Positions 34,897 through 43,576 of a stretch of DNA of 64,000 nt are shown here, piece by piece. A program made the translations under genes and the position numbers. The number at the start of each line of letters is the position of its first letter. Within the stretch, counting starts at the first letter, position 1. Where the stretch lies: NCBI GenBank assembly GCA_016712505.1, contig JADJQY010000016.1, positions 32,681 to 96,680 on the forward strand, read 5' to 3'. The notes beneath the pieces were generated by a model. The model was given only the letters and a program-made list of their open reading frames with translations. It made no database searches and was not told where the DNA came from. Source of the stretch: Candidatus Eiseniibacteriota bacterium. Its GTDB lineage: Bacteria; Eisenbacteria; RBG-16-71-46; CAIMUX01.

Positions 34897-35766
34897 ATGA
34901 TGCGCGGACTCAAGAGGCAGGCCGTTTGGGCCTGGTCACTGTGCGTGCTGGGGATGGGATGCGGCGAGGACGGAGGCACCGACCCTGGAGACCAGAATCC
35001 GCCGGCAAACTACGAAACCGAAGACGCCGAGACGATCGCCGCGCTGATGGATCAGGTGCTCGCGGCCATCGGGCCGGCGCTCGAAGGGCTCTCCCAGTAC
35101 CTCGAGCACCGGGGCCCGGGCGTCGCGGGAAGCTGCCCGACCGTCGCGGTCGAATCGGTGCGCGACTCGGTGCTGGTGTCGCTCGACTACGGCTCGGGTT
35201 GCGTCACCCGCTCGGGCGCGACCTACGCGGGTGAGATCACAGTAGGCGGGCGCCTCACCCCGCAGGCCGGTGGAGAACTGCAGCTCGCGTTCTCCGGATT
35301 CGAGGTCGAGGGGGGTGGGTACGCGATCGAGGGGACCGACGCCCTTTCCGGGAGACTCGAGAATCTCGCGCTCTCCCTGCACAACACGGTCACCTCGGCG
35401 GAGCAGGCTCTGGGCCTGGACCTGGCCCTGCGCGCCGAGATCGTCTTCGACCCGCAGGACCCGACGGCCAACGTCTACACTCTGACCGGAAGCGGCGCGG
35501 TGGAGGTCGATCAGAGCTTCACCGTCCACTTCGCCATCGACGATGAGGACCCACTGGTCTGGCCGGCCAGTTGCAACTACCCGACGCAGGGCAATGTCGT
35601 TCTCACCATCCCGGCCGCGTACGTGGATGATCTCGGCATCCCCAACCCCCGCAGCGAGGACCTCGACGCCGGAGTCGACTTCGCCGCCCCGGACTTCGAT
35701 GATCCGGTCTGCGACCCGACGATCGAAGTTTCGCTCGGGAGCTACACGGAGCAGATCGAGCTCTGA
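34897..35766 (+). CDS. Lipoprotein of unknown function
   Basis: A 289-residue protein that I do not recognise. The lipobox is VLGMGCGEDGG (lipid-attachment Cys about residue 22), followed by a Gly/Asp/Pro linker. The mature part is acidic and beta-rich with regular hydrophobic strands (VLVSLDYGSGCV, GEITVGGRLTPQ, LQLAFSGFEVEGGGYAIEG, NVVLTIPA); a helix of Leu/Ala character lies at about 45-65. The repeated pattern of strands with 'GxGxxxxxG' turns suggests a lipid- or sugar-binding barrel, but no family can be named. Two ATGs (34897, 34900) follow a GGAG site. Confidence 0.65.
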   Translation: MMRGLKRQAVWAWSLCVLGMGCGEDGGTDPGDQNPPANYETEDAETIAALMDQVLAAIGPALEGLSQYLEHRGPGVAGSCPTVAVESVRDSVLVSLDYGSGCVTRSGATYAGEITVGGRLTPQAGGELQLAFSGFEVEGGGYAIEGTDALSGRLENLALSLHNTVTSAEQALGLDLALRAEIVFDPQDPTANVYTLTGSGAVEVDQSFTVHFAIDDEDPLVWPASCNYPTQGNVVLTIPAAYVDDLGIPNPRSEDLDAGVDFAAPDFDDPVCDPTIEVSLGSYTEQIEL

Positions 35767-35872
35767 GGATTCTCGTGATCTCAGGGCAGTCGGTATGGCA
35801 TCGCCGCACGCGGTCACGTTTGCATTGGGTGAGATTGCCGGCCGGATGCTTCTCGCCTGAGGGCCGCGCCGG

Positions 35873-36292
35873 TTACGCGGCTTCGCGGAGGAGCAACCGC
35901 CTAAGGTCGCGGCAGAGGGGAGTGACCGACTCTCCGGGGACCGCAAACCCGCCCTCGAGCTGGCGGCGGCCGGAGCGCAGTCGACCGGTGCGCGGGCTGC
36001 GGGTATAGAGGACACGCGCGACCTGGAGACTGATCCAGATATCCCCACTCGCCCCGTCCGGCTCGATGCACAGGCGGAATTCGTCGGTCCCGCAGAGCGT
36101 CAGCCCCCCTCGACGCGAAGAGGCGAATGCTTCGAGCTCCTTCAAGAACTTCCCCACACCGAGCAGCACCACCGATTCGTTCCGGACCACCTCCGCGTCG
36201 ACGCAAGCGACCACGTCGACGGTGGGCATCTCGTCCCCGGGAACACCCTCCAGATGCAGGTAGCTTTCCCGATCCTCGCTGATCAGCAACAC
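35873..36292 (-). CDS. Small hypothetical protein
   Basis: About 139 residues if it starts at GTG 36292, where coding character begins (VLLISEDRESYLHLEGVPGD). No membrane span or signal peptide. The middle part, LLGVGKFLKELEAFASSRRGG with a following CGTDEFRLCIEPD and GDIWISLQVAR, has the strand-helix-strand look of small bacterial immunity-type or regulatory proteins in which a 'F-x-x-x-L-x-x-L' helix precedes 'G-x-A-x-L'; this is only a resemblance. There is no clear ribosome site and the frame is open upstream to 36616, so the start is uncertain. Confidence 0.45.
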   Translation of the reverse strand: MLLISEDRESYLHLEGVPGDEMPTVDVVACVDAEVVRNESVVLLGVGKFLKELEAFASSRRGGLTLCGTDEFRLCIEPDGASGDIWISLQVARVLYTRSPRTGRLRSGRRQLEGGFAVPGESVTPLCRDLRRLLLREAA

Positions 36293-36661
36293 GCGGCACC
36301 GTCCACAGTAGTTGACACAAAAAGTCAAGATCCCGCCCGGGCGAGGGGCACTCGCGGACAATCTCGGCGGCCACTTAGGCGATCGGCCGTTTGCAAGCCC
36401 AACCTGAGCACCAAGTTGCGACAGCGAGTCCAAATGGCGATGATTCGGCACGGCATTTTCTTCCCGTAGGTTGCGCAGGCGGGGCCTTGAGCCCTGGGCG
36501 GTATCTTCCCCGGCCATCCCGGCGTCCACCGTTCTAACGGGACTCCAGTGAACCGGCTTACCGGGGTGAGTCGCCCGCGCAGTCGGGATCGGGTCAGAAT
36601 CCAGCTGCCTTGACACCGGGTCGATGGCGTATCCTTTTTAGCTACTGTCTGGAGGTTCTAC
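36293..36661. other. Gene-free stretch upstream of the subtilase gene
   Basis: The part up to about 36600 shows no convincing gene on either strand. The last 50 bases hold a perfect TTGACA (36610-36615), TATCCT (36630-36635) and a GGAGG ribosome site, so it should contain the subtilase promoter. Confidence 0.4.
36610..36635 (+). promoter_or_regulatory. Possible subtilase promoter
   Basis: TTGACA matches the -35 consensus exactly; TATCCT follows after only 14 bases, shorter than the usual 16-18. A T-rich stretch (cctttttagct) comes next. The pairing is therefore uncertain. Confidence 0.3.
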
Positions 36662-38263
36662 ATGGTTGCCGACACCAGCTCCTGCCTGGTCCCCTCCCCC
36701 GGCATCCGAGGCGCGTTGGTTTCGTTTCTCCTCGGGTTGGGTGTCATCTGTGGTTTCCTCAGCGCCCCCCAGCCGGCGCTGGCGCTGGACAGCAATGAAT
36801 ATGACGGCTTGAGCTATGACCCGGGCGAGATCGTCATCAATCTGGCCAAGGACCACTCGATCGAGAGTTTCATCGAGTCGTACGCGCACTACGGGTTGGT
36901 GCTCCTCGATGCCTACCCGGAGGCCAACCTCTACCTGGTCGAGTCGTCGATCGAGGTGGTCGACGATCTGGTGATCGAGTTCTGCGATGACCCGCGGGTC
37001 GAGTTCGCCGACGCCAACTACTACCAGGAGACGCCGGAGGCCGTCCGGCAGATGGTCCTGGCGATGATTGGCGGAACCTACGAAGACTACGAGGACCAGG
37101 AGCTGACCGAGCGGATCCACCTCGACCAGGCTCACGAGTATGGGAGGGGCCACGGCACGCTGGTCGCGGTGCTGGACACCGGCATCGATCCGAAGCACGA
37201 GGCACTCGTCGGCCACTTCGTCGACTACGGCTGGGACTTCGTGGACGACGACGACGCCCCCTGGGAGGAGGTCGACGGGATCGACCAGGACGGGGATGAG
37301 TGGGTCGACGCCGGGTTCGGACACGGGACGATGGTGGCGGGGGTGATCGCCCTGGTCGCTCCCCAGGCCGAGATCCTCCCGCTGCGCGTCCTCGACACCG
37401 AGGGATGCAGCGACGTCTTCCGGGTTTGCAAGGCGATCCGCTACGCCCTGATGGTCGGGGCGGATGTCATCAACATGAGCTTCGGCGCGCCGTTCGAGAT
37501 CAACGCGATCGGCCATCAGCTCTGGTACGCCTATGGGCAGGGAGTCACGGTGGTCAGCGGCGCGGGGAACTACGCCGAGGAAGACCCGCCGCTCTTCCCC
37601 GCCGCACATCCCACCTCGATCATGGTGGCCGCGGTCGATTCGCTCGACGTGAAGGCCGACTTCTCCGACTGGAACTGCAAGGTGCTCGTCTCCGCACCTG
37701 GGTCCGGAGTGAGAAGCGCCTTCCCGGGGGGCAACTGGGCCATCGGATCGGGGTGCTCCTTCGCCACGCCGTTCGTCAGCGGCGAAGTGGCGTTGATCAA
37801 GTCGGTCCGCCCCGATCTCGAGATGGACGCGATCTGGCATCGCGTCGGCGCGGGAACCGACGACCTCTACTGGCTCCCGGAGAACAAGCCGTACTGGGGG
37901 AAGCTCGGCTGGGGACGCATCAACCTGGAGTGGGCGATGTGCGGCCTGGCCAGCGACGTCGGAGAAAACGGTCGAAGCGCGAGCCTCGGTCGACTCCTGG
38001 CCTATCCGAACCCGTCGCGCGGTGTGGTTCAGCTCCGGTTGGCCACTCCGGTCGGCAACTCGACACTCCATGCCTCGATCTTCGACCCCACGGGGCGCCG
38101 CGTGCGGCACCTGACCGGGCCTGCCGACGCGCCGATCCTCTGGGACGGACGTGACGACGCGGGTCGACCGGTGACCAGTGGCGTCTACTTCGCCCGCGCG
38201 AATCACGCGGGCAGGACGGATCACGGGGGCACGGCGGGCACGCCGATCCGGATTCTCCGCTAA
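36662..38263 (+). CDS. Secreted S8 subtilisin-like serine protease with C-terminal sorting domain
   Basis: A 533-residue exported protease. Signal anchor/peptide about 14-42; propeptide of the fervidolysin type about 53-125 (GEIVINLAKDHSIESFIESY). The catalytic triad is VAVLDTGID (Asp172), GFGHGTMVAGVI (His221) and GSGCSFATPFVSG (Ser366), with the oxyanion Asn303 in SGAGNYAEE. The usual Thr before Ser in G-T-S is Cys here (GCS). An acidic insert (DDDDAPWEEVDGIDQDGDEW) between Asp and His may bind calcium. The end (YPNPSRGVVQLRL, FDPTGRRVRHL, VTSGVYFARANHAG) is the shared sorting domain. GGAGG lies six bases before the ATG. Its stop is six bases from that of the CHAT protein on the other strand. 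Confidence 0.92.
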   Translation: MVADTSSCLVPSPGIRGALVSFLLGLGVICGFLSAPQPALALDSNEYDGLSYDPGEIVINLAKDHSIESFIESYAHYGLVLLDAYPEANLYLVESSIEVVDDLVIEFCDDPRVEFADANYYQETPEAVRQMVLAMIGGTYEDYEDQELTERIHLDQAHEYGRGHGTLVAVLDTGIDPKHEALVGHFVDYGWDFVDDDDAPWEEVDGIDQDGDEWVDAGFGHGTMVAGVIALVAPQAEILPLRVLDTEGCSDVFRVCKAIRYALMVGADVINMSFGAPFEINAIGHQLWYAYGQGVTVVSGAGNYAEEDPPLFPAAHPTSIMVAAVDSLDVKADFSDWNCKVLVSAPGSGVRSAFPGGNWAIGSGCSFATPFVSGEVALIKSVRPDLEMDAIWHRVGAGTDDLYWLPENKPYWGKLGWGRINLEWAMCGLASDVGENGRSASLGRLLAYPNPSRGVVQLRLATPVGNSTLHASIFDPTGRRVRHLTGPADAPILWDGRDDAGRPVTSGVYFARANHAGRTDHGGTAGTPIRILR

Positions 38264-38269
38264 CCGAGA

Positions 38270-41155
38270 TCAGACGCCGTGCGTGCTGAAGGCCCCCCAG
38301 TAGAAGGGGTGGTTCCAGCGCGTGCGCACCTCGGCTTGCGCCGCGCGCAAGGCACGCGCGGCGTCTCCGCTTTCCGTCCCTTCCACGTAGGCTCGATAGA
38401 ACGCCTCCATCAGCTCACGAGTCGCCGCATCGTGCACCCGCCAGAGGCTGGCCACGAGCTGGCGCGCCCCGGCGGCAAGGAAACCGTGGGCAACTCCCGC
38501 CAGGTCGTCGCCGGAATCGGCGAACACCCGCCCGCTGTTGCAGGCGGAAAGCACGACCAACTCCGCGGCCAGACGGTGGTCGTGTAGATCCGCGAGGAAC
38601 AGCGCACCGTCGCGCAGGCTCAGTCGCGAGAACGCCGGATTGTCTTCGCGAAACACGCCGTGGGTCGAGAGGTGCAATAGCCCTGCGCCGTCCAGCGTCG
38701 TTCGCAGCTCTTCACTGGTCGGATCGCGGAGGACGCTCACCGGTCGTGATTCGGAACCCCGGCTGAGCAGCCGCTCAACCGCGCGGAGTTCCGCCTCCAC
38801 GAAACCTGGACCGGAGGCGATCATCCCGGCCACTACCGCCCTGGAAGGGCCTCCCCGGGCGCGACGTTTTCGCAGCACGAAGTCGGCCGTCGGCAGCCGC
38901 GTGATCGAGAACCTCTGATCGATGTAGTCCGCGCCATCGTGCAGGCACTCGAAGGGCGCCAGGTGAAGAAAGTCATGGGGCACGATGAGCAGACGATGGG
39001 CTGAGCCCAGCGCGGGCAGCAGTGGCGCGAGAAGCGCATCGAACACCCGCCGGAGAGCCGCGTCGCACGATCGCCGGGAGAAGGCAAGATTCGTCGGTGG
39101 TGCCCCGGCCTGCTCGGTATCGCGATCGAGTGCCTGCGCGTCGAACTGGAAGCGCACTCGGTCGATCTGCTCCCGGATCTCAGCGGCATCCGTCGGCAGC
39201 AGCACCAACTCGACGGCTCGGCGACGGGCGACGATGGCCAGCACGACCGACGAGCTGACGAAGTAGCTGACCAGCGCATCCCCGGCGGCGAGCGCCCGGC
39301 GCACCGCACCCAGACCGGCGGAGCCCTCGAAGGCAGAAACTCTATCGTCGTTCGATTGCTCGTGCAGGAGCCGCTGCGTCAGCTCCCGCTCCAGCAGTCG
39401 CGTCCGACGCTCCAGTTCGCGAATCTGCGCAACCGCTCGCCCCTCGAATTCCGCCTCTTCCAACTGACGGGTCGCGCTGCCCAGTTGTCCGCGCATCCGC
39501 TCCAGCGAGAGTCGATGCGAGGGGCCAAGCCCGGCCGCCCGCTCCCGGAAGCCGCGCGCCCGCGCCGCATCCGCCCAGGCAAAGACTCGTTCTACGCGAG
39601 GTGTGGCGCGATCGAGTTCCAGGGCAATCAGGTCGTGGAACACCGACACTCGACGGGCGAACGCCCCGGCCCGGAGGTCGACCCCTGGAATCAAGCGCCG
39701 CTCGGCCTCGAGCAGATCAACCGCCCGACGCAGGTGCCGCGCCGCGCCGCCCGGATCTCCGGCCAGTCGAGCAATCCGTCCAGCCAGGGCAAAGAGGCGC
39801 TGTCGCTCCCCTAACGGGAGCCGGGTCGACCTGGCCAGAATCGGCGCCAGGAGGTTCGCGGCCTTGGCCAGACGGGTGGACCGGCGAGATGCCGCTACCG
39901 CTGATCGCCGGATCTGCTCCAGGACGAGCTCCACCGCGAGAACCCGGGCCTGCATGCTCCAGCGGTCGAGCCCCAGCCGTTCGAACAGGCGCGCGCTCCG
40001 CCGCCCGAGCCGGTCGGAGGCGGCGAGGTCTCCGCTTCCGAAGTACCCGCGCGCCTGGTCGAGCACCGCGACCGCCTCGCGTGCGGGCATCCGCTGCGCA
40101 CGATAGAACTGTACCGCTCCGGCGAGCACTTCATGCGCGCGGTCAAACTGACCGGATAGCAGCAGCGCCCGCGCACCGGCGTGACGCGCCAGCACCGCAT
40201 CGAGTTCCATTCCCTCGGCGGAGAACCGGGCGGCAGCCGATTCCGAAAGCTCCTCCGCCTCCGCGGCCATGCCGAGCTCGAGATAGATCTCGGCCCGGGC
40301 GCGGTCAGCCGCGGCCACCAGATCGAGGGCTCCGAGGGGAGCAAACGCGGCCCCCGAGACGGTCAGGAGCCGCAGCGCGCGCCGATGGTCTCCACGCGCC
40401 CGCTCGATGAACGCCCGATTGTACTGCGCGTGGGCGACCGCATAGTCGAGGCCGGCCTCCATCGCTTCCCGCTCGATCTCGACGAAGAACCGGTGTGCCT
40501 GTTCGAGCTGCCCGAGACTGGTCGCGGCGATCCCCTGGTTCATGCGGAGGACGAACCAGTTCTGGTCTTTCACCCCGAGCGTTCGGAACATCCGCGCCGC
40601 TCGCGCATACGCCGTGGCGGCCGCGGCGAACGACTCCTGCTGATACAGGGCGTTGCCGCGGTTCGAGTGAAGCTTTGCCAGGTAGACCCGATCCCGATTG
40701 CGGGTGAGCAGCCGCTCGGTTCGGGCCGCCAGCCGCGCCGACTCTCGCCCCCGCCCGGCGAGCGCGAGGGCGTGCACCCGGCCGACCAAGATCTGGCCCA
40801 GGGTGGATCGATCGCGCGCCCGCTCCGCCTCGGCGCAAGCGGAGGCATAAGCGTCACCCGACGCCTCGACACGGCCGCTGTAGAGACACGCTTCGGCGCG
40901 GCAGCGCCAGGCGTGCATGCGCACCGCGGGCTCCGTCGATCGGAGCCCCGCGTCGAGCAACGCGGTCGAGAGGGAGAAGGCGCGCGACGGATCGGCGAGG
41001 ACCAGCGCGGCGGCGCGGTCGCGCACCGCGGCGGCCGAGGCCGGGTCGAGTTCCCACCCGGGCTGCTGCAGGACCGATTCGATCTCGCCGGTTTCGGCGG
41101 TGCGGAAGTCGATCGACGTTGCGGTGGTGCGGGTCGACGGGGACATGCGCGGCAT
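38270..41155 (-). CDS. TPR-CHAT (caspase-HetF-associated) protease-like protein
   Basis: A 961-residue cytoplasmic protein. Residues about 30-560 are helical repeats of the TPR type (YLAKLHSNRGNALYQQESF, YNRAFIERARGDHRRALRLL and many others). A coiled linker follows (about 560-620). The C-terminal CHAT domain carries the caspase-like dyad: LHLSTHGVF (His832) and LVVLSACNSG (Cys872), with the companion motifs IVPHDFLHLAPFECLHDG and GVAHGFLAAGARQLVASLWRV. CHAT peptidases include separase relatives and the Craspase effector; the target here is unknown. GGAGG precedes the ATG. It is transcribed in the same direction as the YfiR/kinase pair located 27 bases upstream and could belong to that unit. 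Convergent with the subtilase. Confidence 0.92.
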   Translation of the reverse strand: MPRMSPSTRTTATSIDFRTAETGEIESVLQQPGWELDPASAAAVRDRAAALVLADPSRAFSLSTALLDAGLRSTEPAVRMHAWRCRAEACLYSGRVEASGDAYASACAEAERARDRSTLGQILVGRVHALALAGRGRESARLAARTERLLTRNRDRVYLAKLHSNRGNALYQQESFAAAATAYARAARMFRTLGVKDQNWFVLRMNQGIAATSLGQLEQAHRFFVEIEREAMEAGLDYAVAHAQYNRAFIERARGDHRRALRLLTVSGAAFAPLGALDLVAAADRARAEIYLELGMAAEAEELSESAAARFSAEGMELDAVLARHAGARALLLSGQFDRAHEVLAGAVQFYRAQRMPAREAVAVLDQARGYFGSGDLAASDRLGRRSARLFERLGLDRWSMQARVLAVELVLEQIRRSAVAASRRSTRLAKAANLLAPILARSTRLPLGERQRLFALAGRIARLAGDPGGAARHLRRAVDLLEAERRLIPGVDLRAGAFARRVSVFHDLIALELDRATPRVERVFAWADAARARGFRERAAGLGPSHRLSLERMRGQLGSATRQLEEAEFEGRAVAQIRELERRTRLLERELTQRLLHEQSNDDRVSAFEGSAGLGAVRRALAAGDALVSYFVSSSVVLAIVARRRAVELVLLPTDAAEIREQIDRVRFQFDAQALDRDTEQAGAPPTNLAFSRRSCDAALRRVFDALLAPLLPALGSAHRLLIVPHDFLHLAPFECLHDGADYIDQRFSITRLPTADFVLRKRRARGGPSRAVVAGMIASGPGFVEAELRAVERLLSRGSESRPVSVLRDPTSEELRTTLDGAGLLHLSTHGVFREDNPAFSRLSLRDGALFLADLHDHRLAAELVVLSACNSGRVFADSGDDLAGVAHGFLAAGARQLVASLWRVHDAATRELMEAFYRAYVEGTESGDAARALRAAQAEVRTRWNHPFYWGAFSTHGV

Positions 41156-41182
41156 TCTACAACCTCCGCGCGCGGGCAGTAA

Positions 41183-43576
41183 TCAGGCGGCGTGATCTCG
41201 ATTCGAACCGGCGGAGGCCCGAATGACCTTGTCGATCACGGCGAAGAGTTGCTCGCGATCGATCGGCTTGCCGACGTAGTCATCCATCCCGGCCGCGAGA
41301 CACCGGTCGCGGTCCCCTTGAAGGACGTTCGCGGTCAGAGCCACGATCGGGACGTGGCCGCCGCGCTCCTGCTCGAGCTCCCGAATCCGGCGGGTCGCCT
41401 CCAATCCGCCCATGACCGGCATCTGCCAGTCCATCAGGATCAGGTCGAAGTCTCCGGTTTCCCAGGCGTCCACCGCGGCCTTTCCGTTGTCGGCGGTGAT
41501 CACCTGGTGTCCGGCGTGATTCAGGAGCTTTTCCGCCAAGCGTTGGTTGACCGGATTGTCCTCGGCCAGCAGCACGCGCAACGAGCCGAGGGCCGAACCC
41601 CGTTCACCGGTGCTCGATCGCGCGCTCCGGGGCGCCTTTCCCACCGCAGCCTGACCAAGCGCCTCGGTCACGGCCTGCGCGAGGTTGCGCGGCAAGATCG
41701 GTTTGGCGATGCGAAACGGACCCAGGCTTTCCCCGGTGTGGGTGGTTCCAAGCAAGCCCACCGCCGGAACCAGCCAGAGCACCGCTTTCGTCCCGGCCGA
41801 GGCCCGCTTCAGCGCCTCGGTCTCCTTCAGCCCGGCGGGCGCTTCGAGGACCAGCAAATCGACCGGTCGATCGGGCTCATCCTCGAGTCTGACCTGGAGC
41901 TGCTCGAGGTTCGCCACCGGCGCGGCCAGCATTCCGAGCGCCCGGAGCATGTAGCAGACACTCGATCGCTGGGAGGCGTTGTCATCGAGCACGACCGCGC
42001 GCAGGCCACGCGAGGGGACAGTCGGTCCGTCCGGCGCCGCCGCTCCCCCTCTGGACGATGCCACACCCAGCGGCACCTCGAATCGGAAGGCACTTCCGGT
42101 CGACACCTGGCTCTCCACCCAGAGCCGTCCCCCCATCAGTACGACCAGGCGGTGCGAGATCGACAGGCCCAGGCCAGTGCCGCCATACTGCCTGGTTGTA
42201 CTGCCGTCCGCCTGACTGAACGCCTCGAAGATGGAACCGAGCTTCTCCGGGGGAATGCCGATGCCGCTGTCCAGGACGGAGAAGCGAATGGCCACCGCCC
42301 CCTCGCCCGCCGCAGGGCCCGTCGGCTCGGTCCCGCGCTGGACGGAGATCCGCACCTCGCCCGAGGGAGTGAATTTGATCGCGTTGCCGATCAGGTTGGT
42401 CAGGATCTGCTTGAGCCGCAGAGGATCGCCGCGCAACTGAACCGGGAGCGCCTCATCGATGTGGGCCACCAACTCCAGTCCGCGTTGCTCAGCCCGGAGT
42501 GCGTGGAGGCGAAGGGTGTCGTCGAGCAGATCATGGAGGTCGAACGGCACGTCCTCGAGCACCAGCTTCCCCGCCTCAACCTTGGAAAAGTCGAGGATGT
42601 CGTTGATGATCGAGAGGAGCGACCGCGCGGAGCTCAGGACCGACTCCAGGCACTCCCGCTGCTCGTCGTTGAGTTCGGTGTCCAGCGTCAACTCGGTCAT
42701 TCCGAGGATTCCGTTCATCGGCGTCCGAATTTCGTGACTCATGTTGGCCAGGAACTGGCTCTTGGTTCGGGACGCTTCCTCCGCTCGATCCTTGAGCAGC
42801 CGTACTTCCTCCAGCGCACGCTGGGTTCGTTGAACCTCCGCCTCCAGGGTGTCGCGCGACGTCGTGGTCGCCGCCAGGCGCGTAGTCATCCGGTTGAAAT
42901 CGCGCCCGAGTTCACCCAGCTCATCGTCCCGATGCAGATCGACGGAGGTGGCAAACTCTCCCCCGGACACCGCGCGCGTCGCAGCCCGCAGGGCCAGAAT
43001 CGGGCGGGCCAGATACGTTCCCCACGCTCCGCCCACCACCGCGCTCAGGGACAGGACGAGACCAAAGATCAGGAGCAGCGTCATCCGCTCGTGAGCCACG
43101 GCACGCTCGGCGAAGCTGGTGTCCACCGAGACGGAGAGTTTTCCCAACAGCCGGCCATCATGGAGAACCGGAACGACCTTGGTCAGGCGGCGACGAGCCG
43201 ATTCGACCCGATTCGTGTCCGCCTCGGCCGCGATCGCCATCGGGGTTTCGCTCTCCCGGGTCCAGCCGGAGAAGAGCGTGCCGCTCTCGTCGTAGAGACG
43301 GACCGAGACCACTTCCTGCATGTGGTGGAAGGCGGAAAGGATGTGACCCGCCGACTCGTGATCCTCGAAGTCGAGGGAAGGGACGACGTTCTGTACCAGG
43401 GTGCGGGCCACCTCCTCGACCTTCTGATACATCCCGGTCTCGATCAGGGTCCGCTGTCGTCCGGGCAGGTAGAGCCCCAGCGAAAGGCCGGTGATGAGCA
43501 GCGGCATGAGCGCGCTCAGGATGATCTTCCCGCGGATCCCCAGGTGAGCCCAGCCGCGGATGGCGCCGTGCATCAT
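41183..43576 (-). CDS. Membrane hybrid histidine kinase (BarA-like, HAMP-HisKA-HATPase-REC-REC)
   Basis: A 797-residue kinase. Spans at about 17-37 and 166-190 enclose a 130-residue periplasmic domain of CHASE8 type (QNVVPSLDFEDHESAGHIL, VVSVRLYDESGTLFSGW). HAMP about 190-243, coiled linker, HisKA FLANMSHEIRTPMNGI (His281), HATPase with NLIGNAIKFTPSG, DSGIGIPPEKLG and GGTGLGLSIS. Then a degenerate receiver (about 525-640; no acceptor Asp, 'LVLEAPAG' in its place) and an intact one: LLAEDNPVNQRLAEKL, LILMDWQMPVMGG (acceptor Asp) and the KPID lysine. It overlaps the YfiR-family gene as ATGA. In other bacteria YfiR-like proteins bind the periplasmic part of a CHASE8 sensor (YfiN), so the same contact is likely here. 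Confidence 0.9.
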   Translation of the reverse strand: MMHGAIRGWAHLGIRGKIILSALMPLLITGLSLGLYLPGRQRTLIETGMYQKVEEVARTLVQNVVPSLDFEDHESAGHILSAFHHMQEVVSVRLYDESGTLFSGWTRESETPMAIAAEADTNRVESARRRLTKVVPVLHDGRLLGKLSVSVDTSFAERAVAHERMTLLLIFGLVLSLSAVVGGAWGTYLARPILALRAATRAVSGGEFATSVDLHRDDELGELGRDFNRMTTRLAATTTSRDTLEAEVQRTQRALEEVRLLKDRAEEASRTKSQFLANMSHEIRTPMNGILGMTELTLDTELNDEQRECLESVLSSARSLLSIINDILDFSKVEAGKLVLEDVPFDLHDLLDDTLRLHALRAEQRGLELVAHIDEALPVQLRGDPLRLKQILTNLIGNAIKFTPSGEVRISVQRGTEPTGPAAGEGAVAIRFSVLDSGIGIPPEKLGSIFEAFSQADGSTTRQYGGTGLGLSISHRLVVLMGGRLWVESQVSTGSAFRFEVPLGVASSRGGAAAPDGPTVPSRGLRAVVLDDNASQRSSVCYMLRALGMLAAPVANLEQLQVRLEDEPDRPVDLLVLEAPAGLKETEALKRASAGTKAVLWLVPAVGLLGTTHTGESLGPFRIAKPILPRNLAQAVTEALGQAAVGKAPRSARSSTGERGSALGSLRVLLAEDNPVNQRLAEKLLNHAGHQVITADNGKAAVDAWETGDFDLILMDWQMPVMGGLEATRRIRELEQERGGHVPIVALTANVLQGDRDRCLAAGMDDYVGKPIDREQLFAVIDKVIRASAGSNRDHAA

